A stretch of DNA of 7,023 nucleotides from an uncultured Phascolarctobacterium sp. (lineage in GTDB: Bacteria; Bacillota; Negativicutes; Acidaminococcales; Acidaminococcaceae): NCBI GenBank assembly GCA_946002345.1, contig CAMFZA010000087.1, positions 1 through 7,023 on the forward strand. The letters are read 5' to 3'. The stretch's first letter is position 1. Every line of letters begins with the position of its first letter. Of the stretch, positions 1 through 6,359 are shown in pieces. The notes beneath the pieces are model-generated. The model had not been told where the DNA came from and made no database searches. It saw only the letters and a list, made by a program, of their open reading frames with translations. Both the position numbers and the translations under genes were made by a program.

Positions 1-161
1 CCGCAGTACCTATGGCTGCTCGTGTATCTCAAAAAGTTGGCCAAAAATGCAATCCTGCTAACTTCCTGCTGATGCATGCTATGGGCCCCAACGTTGCAGG
101 CGTTATTGGTACCGCAGTTGCAGCTGGTACCATGCTGGCTATGATTGGTCCTGTTAAATAA
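1..161 (+). CDS. Sodium-translocating decarboxylase beta subunit, C-terminal end (partial)
   Basis: This is the last 52 codons of a gene that begins upstream of the window; the first full codon is at 3 and the stop TAA is at 159-161. The encoded end has the pattern [11 protein letters not shown] followed by [17 protein letters not shown], which I recognise as the C-terminus of the OadB/GcdB/MmdB family. These integral membrane subunits couple decarboxylation of oxaloacetate, glutaconyl-CoA or methylmalonyl-CoA, through biotin, to sodium export. The Arg at 21-23 appears to match the conserved Arg of the transmembrane ion-path motif described in Klebsiella OadB (recalled, not aligned). The tail is short and hydrophobic, as usual. 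Which acid is the substrate cannot be told from this fragment. A terminator follows directly, so this is probably the last gene of its operon, as mmdB is in Veillonella. Confidence 0.88.
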   Translation, partial: AVPMAARVSQKVGQKCNPANFLLMHAMGPNVAGVIGTAVAAGTMLAMIGPVK

Positions 162-181
162 TTTTCCACTGCAACTCCCCT

Positions 182-212
182 AAGAGGGTGCGCTTGTCGC
201 ACCCTCTTTTTT
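182..212 (+). terminator. Intrinsic terminator after the decarboxylase gene
   Basis: A perfect 11-bp stem pairs AAGAGGGTGCG (182-192) with CGCACCCTCTT (198-208) around a 5-base loop, and runs into six T (207-212). It starts 20 bases after the stop codon. It is a textbook rho-independent terminator and separates the decarboxylase operon from the exporter operon. Confidence 0.95.
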
Positions 213-267
213 GTGCTTTTTTTGCAAAAGCGCCATAGAAAAGACACATCTTCTTGGTATGATTATC

Positions 268-296
268 TTGACCCCCAAAGGAGGGGACGGTATCAT
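268..296 (+). promoter_or_regulatory. Sigma-A type promoter of the exporter operon
   Basis: TTGACC (268-273) and TATCAT (291-296) are separated by exactly 17 bases, each matching five of six consensus positions. Transcription would start near 303, leaving a leader of about 30 bases before the macA-like start at 333. It lies between a strong terminator and the first gene of the unit, where a promoter is expected. The spacer holds a CCCC-N7-GGGG dyad (272-286), described separately. Confidence 0.72.
270..288. promoter_or_regulatory. Possible operator dyad in the promoter spacer
   Basis: Positions 270-288 form an imperfect palindrome, G-x-CCCC-N7-GGGG-x-C, that lies almost wholly between the -35 and -10 boxes. 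A regulator bound there would block or reshape the promoter. The stretch is short and rich in G and C, so it may be chance. No regulator gene is present in the window. Confidence 0.25.
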
Positions 297-332
297 AAAC
301 GAAAATAAGAAAATTATAAATGAGGGATTGCT

Positions 333-1406
333 ATGTTGAAGTTTTTGGAAAAGAATAAGTATATGATCATTGTAGCTGCATTAGTTCTGGCTGGTAGCTA
401 TGGTGGCTATAGGTATTATCAAAGCACCCAAGCCGCAACGGAAACCATCAAGCTGGGTAAGGTTACTCGGGGCGATTTGACGGAAACCGTTTCAGCAACC
501 GGCTCTTTAACGGCCTTGGATAATGTGGACATCAGCTCCAAGATTACGGGACGCATTGTGGAGGTTTTAGTTAAGGAAAACCAGCATGTGAATGCCGGTG
601 ATGTTTTGGTGCGCTTGGATGACACTGCTTTAAAGGCTACCTTGGCTCAGATGGAGGCCAAGCTGATTAATGCCCAGCTTACCTATAATCGTGACCGGGA
701 TTTGCTCAATCAAGGTGCTATCAGCCAAGCCACCTATGACGCTGCCTATGCCGATTATTTGGTGGCGAAGAGCAATTATGAAAAGGCTTCCTCGGATGTG
801 AACGATACTATAATTACTACTCCTATCAACGGCTATATTATCGGTAAGCCCACGCCCGTAGGCCAAACCATCAGCTCCGGTATCAGCACGCCTCAGGTTA
901 TCATGAGCGTAGCCACTCTGGACAATATGGAAATCGAAGCATTGGTGGATGAGTCCGATATTGGCCAAGTCAAGGAAGGCCAAAAGGTAAAATTTACTGT
1001 AGATGCTTATCCTGAGGAAACATTTATGGGCACGGTACGCCTGCTGTCTAAAAAAGCAACTACAGAAAACAACGTAATTTATTATAAGGTTTATGTCACA
1101 GTTGATGATGCCAAGGGCAAGCTGTTGCCCACCATGACTGCTAGAGCAGAGTTTATCATCAGTGAGGCTAAGGATGTAACCATGGTGCCCTTGAACTGCA
1201 TTTATACAGAGGGCAAGCGACGCTATGTGAAGGTTTATAACGAAAAGACCAAGGAAACCAAGGATGTGGATGTTTCTGTGGGCCTGAGCAATGATAACAA
1301 TATCGTTGTTACTGGTGCTGACCTGCAAGAGGGCGAAAAGCTGCTGGTGAAAAAGGCTGTAGCTAAGCAGACCAATACGAATAGAATGGGACCGCCCCTG
1401 CATTAA
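333..1406 (+). CDS. MacA-like periplasmic adaptor (membrane-fusion protein) of an ABC exporter
   Basis: The 357-residue protein is an HlyD/MacA-family adaptor, close to the length of E. coli MacA (about 370). It should be held in the inner membrane by one N-terminal helix (about residues 11-27, after KFLEKNK) and bridge an ABC transporter to an outer-membrane channel. The domains run in the usual order. A first half of the lipoyl-like domain (about 65-97) contains SSKITGRIVEVLVKENQHV and GDVLVRLDD. An alpha-helical hairpin spans about 98-157, and the second lipoyl half (about 158-196) has TTPINGYI. A beta-barrel (about 198-275) and a membrane-proximal domain (about 280-342) follow. GAGGG (322-326), six bases before the ATG, supports this start. 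The gene is first in its operon, 12 bases ahead of the ATPase start I prefer. The substrate is unknown: related systems export macrolides, peptides or other small molecules. No outer-membrane channel gene is visible. Confidence 0.9.
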   Translation: MLKFLEKNKYMIIVAALVLAGSYGGYRYYQSTQAATETIKLGKVTRGDLTETVSATGSLTALDNVDISSKITGRIVEVLVKENQHVNAGDVLVRLDDTALKATLAQMEAKLINAQLTYNRDRDLLNQGAISQATYDAAYADYLVAKSNYEKASSDVNDTIITTPINGYIIGKPTPVGQTISSGISTPQVIMSVATLDNMEIEALVDESDIGQVKEGQKVKFTVDAYPEETFMGTVRLLSKKATTENNVIYYKVYVTVDDAKGKLLPTMTARAEFIISEAKDVTMVPLNCIYTEGKRRYVKVYNEKTKETKDVDVSVGLSNDNNIVVTGADLQEGEKLLVKKAVAKQTNTNRMGPPLH

Positions 1407-1410
1407 GGAG
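1405..1410 (+). promoter_or_regulatory. Ribosome binding site that fixes the ATPase start
   Basis: AAGGAG overlaps the stop codon of the adaptor gene and lies 8 bases before ATG 1419. The in-frame GTG at 1410 overlaps this site, so it could not use it; the start at 1419 is therefore preferred. Confidence 0.75.
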
Positions 1411-1418
1411 TGAGGAAA

Positions 1419-2099
1419 ATGGTAGTTATCCAGCTTAAAGATATTATGAAAACCTATATTATGGGTGACAGCATTGTCCATGCTCTGGACCATGTGAATG
1501 TAAGTATTAATTTTGGCGAGTTTACCGCTATTATGGGCCCTTCCGGCAGCGGTAAATCCACCATGATGAATATTTTAGGCTGCCTGGATCGGCCCACCAG
1601 TGGGGAATATTATTTGGATGGCAAGGAAATTGCCGGCTACAATGATGATGAGCTGGCTCATACTAGAAACGCTAAAATTGGCTTTGTCTTCCAAAACTTT
1701 AATCTGCTCAGCAAGCTTACAGCTCAGGCCAATGTGGCCCTGCCCTTGGTTTATGCCGGCGTGGCGGAAGAGGAGCGCATGGAGCGGGCCAAAAAGGCAC
1801 TGGAGGCTGTGGGCCTTGGCGCACGCTTAGAGCATAAGCCCATGGAAATGAGTGGTGGCCAGCGTCAGCGTGTAGCCATTGCCAGAGCACTTATCAATAA
1901 TCCGGCCATTATCATGGCGGATGAACCTACAGGCAATTTGGATACCAAGTCCAGCTACGAGATTATGGATATTTTTAAGGCTTTAAATGAACAGGGCAAG
2001 ACCGTGGTTATGGTTACCCATGAACCGGATATTGCTGAGCAAACTAAGCGTATTCTGGTAATGCGTGATGGCCAGCTTGTCAGCGACGAAAGAAGGTGA
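1419..2099 (+). CDS. MacB-type ABC transporter ATP-binding protein
   Basis: From ATG 1419 the protein is 226 residues, the usual size of a stand-alone LolD/MacB-class ATPase. It is the cytoplasmic motor that hydrolyses ATP for the exporter. All catalytic elements are visible: Walker A GPSGSGKST (40-48), the Q-loop Gln92 in FVFQNFNLL, the ABC signature MSGGQRQR (144-151), Walker B IIMADEP with Glu169 (164-170), the D-loop GNLD (172-175) and the switch His201 in VTHEP. The FQNFNLL and DEPTGNLD wording is typical of the MacB/LolD/FtsE group, whose partners work by mechanotransmission. It lies 12 bases after the adaptor and 4 bases before the permease frame. In E. coli MacB the ATPase and permease are fused; here they are separate, as is common in Firmicutes. 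The ATPase itself looks intact. Confidence 0.93.
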   Translation: MVVIQLKDIMKTYIMGDSIVHALDHVNVSINFGEFTAIMGPSGSGKSTMMNILGCLDRPTSGEYYLDGKEIAGYNDDELAHTRNAKIGFVFQNFNLLSKLTAQANVALPLVYAGVAEEERMERAKKALEAVGLGARLEHKPMEMSGGQRQRVAIARALINNPAIIMADEPTGNLDTKSSYEIMDIFKALNEQGKTVVMVTHEPDIAEQTKRILVMRDGQLVSDERR

Positions 2100-2103
2100 T
2101 TTC

Positions 2104-3318
2104 ATGTTCAACGAATCTATCAAAATGGCGCTCGATGGCATGATATCCAACAAGCTGCGCACCTTTTTGACGCTTTTAGGCATTTTTCTCGGGGGGGGCG
2201 CTGGCATTGGCATGGTGTGCCTGGGCTTTGGTGTTTAGGAAAATATTAAAATTAATATTTCCAAGCTGGGCAGCAACCTGTTGGTGATTACCGCTGGTGG
2301 TCGCACTGCTACTGGCGCTCGCTTGGCGGCGGGCGAGGGTGCCAAGCTGACCTATGAGGATGCGGAGGCCATTGTGAAACAGGTGGACGGGGTGGCTCGC
2401 ATGAGTGCCAGCGTCAACAAAAGCTACCAGCTGGTGGCCGGCAACCAAAACTGGACGAGCCGGGTAGAGGGTACAACTCCCAGTAATTTTGACATCCAAA
2501 GCCTGGAGGTTGAGGATGGGCGCATTTTTCACAATAAGGATTTAAACAGTCGCAGCAGAGTGGCTGTTATCGGTTCCACTGTGGCTGAAAGTCTTTTCCC
2601 CGAGGGTGAGCCAGTAGGCAAAATGATGCGTATTAATAAGGCTCCCTTTCAGATCATCGGTGTGCTTAAGAGCAAGGGCCAAAGCGGTATGGGCCAGGAT
2701 CAGGACGATGTGGTCTACATTCCCCTGACCACGGCCCAAAATCGCATGATGGGCATCACTTATGTGCAAAGGGTGACGCTGCAGGCGGAAAATGAGAATG
2801 TAATTAATGATGTACAGGCCGAGGCGGAGAGGGTGCTGCGCAATAGACACAAAATTAAGGCGGGGGACTATGACGACTTCACCGTGCGTAATATTGCAGC
2901 TATTATGGAAACCATGATGGAAACTGCCAACAGCATTACTATGCTGCTGGGCTGCATTGCGGCCATCTCCCTTTTGGTAGGCGGCATTGGCATTATGAAT
3001 ATCATGCTGGTATCGGTTACCGAGCGCACACGGGAAATCGGCATTCGCAAGGCCTTGGGTGCCACCTATAATAACATCCTTTTGCAGTTTTTGCTGGAGG
3101 CCATGGTTATCGGCATTGTGGGCGGTGGCCTAGGCGTGGTGCTGGGCGTGGGTGCTTCCTTTGCCATCAGCCATTTTGCTGGCTGGAACACTGTGATTTC
3201 TCTGTGGGCCATTATTATTGCTGTGGTCTTTTCCATTGGCATCGGCCTCTTCTTTGGGATTTATCCTGCTCGCAAGGCTGCCCTTTTGGATCCCATCGAC
3301 GCTTTGCGCTATGAATAA
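2104..3318 (+). pseudogene. MacB-type ABC permease with in-frame TAG at codon 45
   Basis: One frame runs from ATG 2104 to TAA 3316-3318 and would give about 404 residues, the normal length of a MacB-type permease, but codon 45 (2236-2238) is TAG. Reading through it gives a typical family N-terminus: MFNESIKMALDGMISNKLRT, a first membrane helix (about 21-44), then ENIKINISKLGSNLLVITAG. After this come the periplasmic MacB_PCD domain (about 60-270), a second helix (about 278-305) and the family motif TERTREIGIRKALGA (306-320). Two more helices (about 324-357 and 364-386) precede the end YPARKAALLDPIDALRYE. There is no frameshift, and codon use after the stop looks normal. The start has an AAGGTGA site (2093-2099) 4 bases upstream and lies 4 bases after the ATPase. 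If the TAG is real, only a 44-residue peptide is made. The TTG at 2281 would miss helix 1 and has no clear ribosome site. TAG from CAG (Gln) by one base change is the simplest origin, and a sequencing error is a serious alternative. Confidence 0.87.
2236..2238 (+). other. Premature stop codon (TAG) in the permease frame
   Basis: TAG stands between GTT (Val44) and GAA (Glu46) in a frame whose protein similarity to MacB permeases is continuous on both sides. It lies 37 bases after a run of eight G (2191-2198), in a stretch with several unusual residues. I see no selenocysteine-like or pyrrolysine-like context, and family members do not need a special residue here. Confidence 0.9.
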
Positions 3319-3351
3319 AAGGTAAAATATAGTATAATAATAATGAAATGT

Positions 3352-3382
3352 AAAAGGCAGTGGCTCGGGCTACTGTCTTTTT
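3352..3382 (+). terminator. Intrinsic terminator of the exporter operon
   Basis: AAAAGGCAGTGGC (3352-3364) pairs with GCTACTGTCTTTT (3369-3381) around the loop TCGG. The pairing includes two G-U pairs, and the hairpin ends in a run of five T (3378-3382). It starts about 33 bases after the permease stop. It should end the exporter transcript and separate it from the small membrane-protein gene. Confidence 0.85.
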
Positions 3383-3420
3383 CACAATTTGTTAAGGACA
3401 AGCTTGGATAAGAGGTTAGC

Positions 3421-3633
3421 ATGGGCAGAAAGAATTATCTGCGGGAAATAAAGTCCAGCAGGCGAGGAGAGCAAAAGCATAAGGTGAGCTGGCGTGAATA
3501 TCTGCAGGCCTGGCTGGATTTTTTGCGCAAGCCTAAGACACGCTTTGATTTGCGCGAACGGGCCCTTTTGCTGGTTTTACTGGTTTCGGTAATTATTCTG
3601 CTGCAAATGGTTGTGGAATACTTTAGTAATTGA
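3421..3633 (+). CDS. Small single-pass membrane protein, function unknown
   Basis: This 70-residue protein is not one I recognise. Residues 1-48 are strongly basic and hydrophilic (many Lys and Arg, with WREYLQAWLDFLRKP in the middle, which could be an amphipathic helix). A single hydrophobic helix at about 49-66 (LLLVLLVSVIILLQMVV) follows, and the protein ends four residues later. The basic side before the helix predicts a cytoplasmic N-terminus. An AGAGG site (3411-3415) five bases before the ATG supports the start. It sits alone between the exporter terminator and the nadD promoter, with its stop codon inside that promoter. No clear promoter of its own was found in the 38 bases after the terminator, so it may depend on read-through. 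It may have a role tied to the cell envelope or division, but that is a guess from topology only. Confidence 0.7.
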   Translation: MGRKNYLREIKSSRRGEQKHKVSWREYLQAWLDFLRKPKTRFDLRERALLLVLLVSVIILLQMVVEYFSN

Positions 3634-3639
3634 TATAAT
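3611..3639 (+). promoter_or_regulatory. Extended -10 promoter for the nadD operon
   Basis: TGATATAAT (3631-3639) is a perfect extended -10 element (TG-n-TATAAT). A weak -35, TTGTGG (3611-3616), lies 17 bases upstream of the TATAAT. Transcription would start near 3646, leaving about 40 bases before nadD. The TG of the extended element belongs to the TGA stop of the small membrane-protein gene, so promoter and coding end overlap. Confidence 0.65.
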
Positions 3640-3680
3640 AATATGATAGTATAAATCTGTAGTAATTCTGTGCAAGGCAT

Positions 3681-3686
3681 GGGGGG
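3681..3686 (+). promoter_or_regulatory. G-run near the nadD start (start ambiguous)
   Basis: GGGGGG directly abuts ATG 3687, which is too close to serve it. It is well placed (6 bases) for the in-frame GTG at 3693, pairing with the anti-SD through one G-U. ATG 3687 could use AAGG at 3674-3677, 9 bases upstream. The two starts differ by only two residues. Confidence 0.4.
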
Positions 3687-4316
3687 ATGGCTGTGGCTGG
3701 CAAAAGCTTAGGTATATTAGGGGGCACCTTTGACCCCATTCATATGGGGCATTTGCGTATGGCGGAGCATGTTTTCCAGCGCATGGAGTTGGAAAACATA
3801 TTATTTATCCCGGCCTATGTGCCACCTCACAAGCTGGGGCAGGATTTTGCTCCGGCTCAGGACCGTTATGCTATGACGAAGCTGGCTATAGCAGATAATC
3901 CTCACTTCACAGTGTCGGATATGGAGCTGCAACGGACGGGTGTATCCTATACCATTGATACTATTCGTCAGCTGCACGAACAATATGGGGACATGGAGCT
4001 CCATTTTATTATTGGCGCAGACAGCGTGGCGCAGCTGCATACCTGGCATAATATTGAAGAGATGCTGGAGCTTACTCGGTTTGTGGCCGTGTGGCGTCCT
4101 GGCTATGAGGATGCTATGGAAGAGCTGGTGCGTCATCTTGGGCTGCATGCCAAGGAAAGAGTGTTGCTTTTGGATACACCGGTGTACGATATTTCTTCCA
4201 CGGAAATTCGCACTCGCATTCGGCAAGGAGCTAGCCTGGCAGGACTTGTGCCAGATACTGTAGAAAAGTATATTTACGAACACGGTTTGTATGGATGTAG
4301 AACGGGAGAAAAATAA
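3687..4316 (+). CDS. nadD: Nicotinate-nucleotide adenylyltransferase
   Basis: The enzyme transfers AMP from ATP to nicotinate mononucleotide, giving deamido-NAD, the step before NAD synthetase in cytoplasmic NAD formation. The 209-residue length fits the family. GGTFDPIHMGH (12-22) holds the nucleotidyltransferase HxGH motif (His19 to His22). PPHK (46-49) and the GVSYTIDT stretch (85-92) lie in the nucleotide-binding region. Further on are the GADS motif (110-113), Trp120 and the C-terminal ISSTEIR motif (169-175) that binds ATP phosphates. It leads the operon and ends one base before yqeK, a pairing seen in many Firmicutes. The start could also be GTG 3693. All key residues are present, so an active enzyme is expected. 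Confidence 0.96.
   Translation: MAVAGKSLGILGGTFDPIHMGHLRMAEHVFQRMELENILFIPAYVPPHKLGQDFAPAQDRYAMTKLAIADNPHFTVSDMELQRTGVSYTIDTIRQLHEQYGDMELHFIIGADSVAQLHTWHNIEEMLELTRFVAVWRPGYEDAMEELVRHLGLHAKERVLLLDTPVYDISSTEIRTRIRQGASLAGLVPDTVEKYIYEHGLYGCRTGEK
4304..4308 (+). promoter_or_regulatory. Ribosome binding site that fixes the yqeK start
   Basis: GGGAG lies 9 bases before ATG 4318, inside the end of nadD. The in-frame ATG at 4291 would place this site inside yqeK and add nine charged residues that I would not expect at the start of this family. ATG 4321 is a possible second start. Confidence 0.65.
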
Positions 4317-4317
4317 C

Positions 4318-4893
4318 ATGATGAGCCTTGAAGAAATGCAGGCCTTGCTCAAGGAAAGTATTCCAGGCAAGCGCTATAAGCATTCCGTAAATGTGTACGA
4401 AACAGCCCTGAAGCTGGCAGAAGTCCACGGACTGCCTAAGGAAAAAATTGCTGTGTCTGCCTTGCTGCATGATTGTGGTCGCGAGGTGTCCAGCAAGGAC
4501 AGCGTGGCTAAGGCCCAGGAGCTGGGCTTGCCCATTGATGAGATAGAAAGGCATCAGCCGATTTTGCTCCATGCCAAGCTGGGCGTGTATAATGCTATGC
4601 ATAAGTATGGCGTGGCAGATCAGGAGATTTTGGATGGCATCATGTACCACACCACCGGTATTGATGGTATGAGCAAGCTTGCGAAGGTGGTTTATTTGGC
4701 TGATATGATTGAGCCGGGGCGGGATTTTCCTGGCGTAGAGGAGCTGCGTAAGCTGGCTCGTAAGGATTTGGACAAGGCCATGCTCATGGCTTATGGTAAT
4801 ACTATTCGTTATTTGATGGAGGGTGGGCTTTTGATTCATCCTCATTGCATTAGAGGCTACAATGAGCTGATTTTGGCGGCAAAAACAAAGTAA
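4318..4893 (+). CDS. yqeK: HD-domain Ap4A hydrolase (symmetrical bis(5'-nucleosyl)-tetraphosphatase)
   Basis: The 191-residue protein matches the YqeK family of HD-domain metal hydrolases. Work on Firmicutes YqeK shows that it splits diadenosine tetraphosphate into two ADP, clearing a stress-linked by-product of aminoacyl-tRNA synthetases. Metal ligands and family motifs are visible: His22 in KRYKHS, the HD pair His51-Asp52 in ALLHDCGRE, His85 in LLHAKLG, His101 in MYHTTG and Asp129 in VYLADMIEPGRDF. The last stretch (ADMIEPGR) is very typical of YqeK. It starts one base after the nadD stop, so translation is probably coupled. The neighbouring nadD and rsfS fit the known cluster. It probably acts in the cytoplasm with an iron or other divalent centre; that detail is from family knowledge. 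Confidence 0.94.
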   Translation: MMSLEEMQALLKESIPGKRYKHSVNVYETALKLAEVHGLPKEKIAVSALLHDCGREVSSKDSVAKAQELGLPIDEIERHQPILLHAKLGVYNAMHKYGVADQEILDGIMYHTTGIDGMSKLAKVVYLADMIEPGRDFPGVEELRKLARKDLDKAMLMAYGNTIRYLMEGGLLIHPHCIRGYNELILAAKTK

Positions 4894-4911
4894 TTTGGCA
4901 GGGAGTACTTT

Positions 4912-5985
4912 ATGGAAGATAAGCAAAATGAGGAGTTGAGACCTCAGCGCCCTAAAAAACGCAAGCTGCGTTGGGGAAGATTGCTGCTGCTTTTGGTTAT
5001 TGTGGGACTATTTGTGGCTGGTATGTTTTGGGGCAGCGTGTGGGTTTATGACACCTTTATTAATCCGCCCCAGAAAAATGTGGTAGCAGCTGCTGATGAC
5101 AATATTCGTAAAAATGAAAAGCTGAACGAGCGTATTAATGTGCTGCTTTTGGGCATTGATGATGGTGATAGCGAAGCGGCTGAGTCAGAGCCAAAGCGTA
5201 CGGATGCGATTATTCTGCTCAGCTTTGATCCAGAGAAGAATTTGGTATCCCTTTTGTCCATTCCCCGTGATACCAAGGTGGTTTTGCCGGGGCACAAGGA
5301 TCCGGACAAGATTAATGCCGCTTTTGCCTATGGCGGAGCTGTAATGGCCAAGCAAACGGTGGCCAATTTGCTGCGAGTGCCCATTCATTACTATTGCTTA
5401 GCTGATTGGCGTGGCTTTATAGAAGTGGTGAATTTAATTGGTGGCGTGGATATTTACGTGGACAAGGATATGTATTACGAGGATCCCTACGCTAATTTAG
5501 TCATCGATATTAAGCGTGGCTACCAGCATATGGATGGTAGCACGGCCGGTAAATATGTGCGTTTCCGTAGTGATGAGCTGGGAGATATTGGTCGTGTGCA
5601 GCGCCAACAAAAATTCCTCAAGGCCGCAGCAGAGCAAATGTTTTCGGTACAGAACGTAACGAAAATCAGTAGTCTTTTGGCTACTTTGGAAAAATATATT
5701 CAAACGGATTTGAATACCCTGACCATGCTGAAGGCTGCGAATAGCTTTAAGCTTTTTGGTGATGAAAAGCTGCGCAGCTGTATGCTTTATGGCAAGTTTG
5801 ATGATTCCAGTGGCGTTAGCTACTGGGATGCAGATCGCAAGTCTGTTAATAAATCCTTGGATGAGCTGGGCATTCCTTATATCAAGGATGAGGAGGAGCC
5901 CAAGGTGGAGGAAGCTCCCCAGCAGGATTTACAACCCAAGGATCGAGAGCAAATATATCGTGAGAAAAACAGTGAGAAAAATTAA
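4912..5985 (+). CDS. LCP (LytR-CpsA-Psr) family cell-wall polymer ligase
   Basis: The 357-residue protein has a basic cytoplasmic start (PKKRKLRWGR), one membrane helix (about 22-42) and an extracytoplasmic LCP domain (about 74-245). LCP enzymes move glycopolymers from undecaprenyl pyrophosphate carriers onto peptidoglycan. Family motifs are present: NVLLLGID (76-83), RTDAIILLSF (96-105), LSIPRDTKV (115-123) with Arg119 and Asp120, KINAAFAYGG (133-142) and DIGRVQRQQKF (225-235) with Arg228 and Arg231, which bind the pyrophosphate head. The tail after about 325 is acidic and then mixed-charge, and looks disordered. AGGGAG (4900-4905) is six bases before the ATG. It lies 18 bases after yqeK and 14 before rsfS. 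In a diderm the polymer it attaches is uncertain. It may carry a substrate other than teichoic acid. Confidence 0.93.
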   Translation: MEDKQNEELRPQRPKKRKLRWGRLLLLLVIVGLFVAGMFWGSVWVYDTFINPPQKNVVAAADDNIRKNEKLNERINVLLLGIDDGDSEAAESEPKRTDAIILLSFDPEKNLVSLLSIPRDTKVVLPGHKDPDKINAAFAYGGAVMAKQTVANLLRVPIHYYCLADWRGFIEVVNLIGGVDIYVDKDMYYEDPYANLVIDIKRGYQHMDGSTAGKYVRFRSDELGDIGRVQRQQKFLKAAAEQMFSVQNVTKISSLLATLEKYIQTDLNTLTMLKAANSFKLFGDEKLRSCMLYGKFDDSSGVSYWDADRKSVNKSLDELGIPYIKDEEEPKVEEAPQQDLQPKDREQIYREKNSEKN

Positions 5986-5999
5986 AAGGAGGCTTTTAC

Positions 6000-6359
6000 A
6001 TGGAAACTAAAATGTTAGCTACTAAAATTGCTGCAGCTGCTAGTGATAAAAAAGCAAAGGATATTTTGCTGTTGAATATGGAGGGACTGTCCCCCGTTAC
6101 CGATTATTATGTAATTTGCAGTGCTAGCAACACCACATTGGTGCGCACCATTGCAGACAATATTGAAGACAAGCTGGGCGAAGCAGGTGTGTTCCCCATC
6201 CACAAGGAGGGTTATGCCGATTCTCGCTGGGTGCTTTTGGATTACGGCGATGTAGTTGCCCACATTTTCTTGGAAGAAGAGCGCGATTTTTATAATCTGG
6301 AGCAGCTGTGGGCTGATGCTCCCTCCGAGGCTTTTGTGGAGAGTGAAGATGCTGAATAA
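6000..6359 (+). CDS. rsfS: Ribosomal silencing factor RsfS
   Basis: The 119-residue protein is RsfS (Iojap/YbeB family). It binds protein L14 (uL14) of the large ribosomal subunit and blocks joining with the small subunit, lowering translation when nutrients are short. The family signatures are clear: DYYVICSASN (35-44), EGYADSRWVLLDYGDVVAHIF split over 70-90, and RDFYNLEQLW (95-104). Length is normal. A strong AAAGGAGG site (5985-5992) seven bases before the ATG suggests this is one of the better translated genes of the operon. The acidic tail (VESEDAE) overlaps the start of the next gene by 11 bases. The gene is intact. Confidence 0.96.
   Translation: METKMLATKIAAAASDKKAKDILLLNMEGLSPVTDYYVICSASNTTLVRTIADNIEDKLGEAGVFPIHKEGYADSRWVLLDYGDVVAHIFLEEERDFYNLEQLWADAPSEAFVESEDAE

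Noticed and set aside
213..233. Second hairpin (8 bp, GTGCTTTT with AAAAGCGC) after the decarboxylase terminator
   Set aside because: No T-run follows it on the + strand, pairing is mostly A-T, and the strong terminator just before makes it unnecessary. No function can be argued.
630..1493. Long open frame on the minus strand (287 codons) opposite the adaptor gene
   Set aside because: It lies wholly opposite the well-supported adaptor and ATPase genes, has no recognisable domain, and its composition looks like the mirror of a coding strand.
2281..3318. Separate permease gene starting at TTG 2281
   Set aside because: It would lack the first membrane helix needed for the family fold, has no ribosome site, and the similarity continues upstream through the TAG to ATG 2104.
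3333..3338. TATAAT as a promoter after the permease gene
   Set aside because: No -35-like hexamer at 16-18 bases upstream, and the terminator at 3352-3382 would end such a transcript at once. AT-rich spacer is the simpler reading.
3381..3411. TTCACA as a -35 box for the small membrane-protein gene
   Set aside because: TTCACA (3381-3386) is close to consensus, but no acceptable -10 box exists 16-18 bases downstream (best are TTGGAT and TGGATA).
4231..4926. Minus-strand open frame (231 codons) opposite yqeK
   Set aside because: It shares the full span of yqeK, which has complete HD-domain motifs; no sign of a protein family on the other strand.
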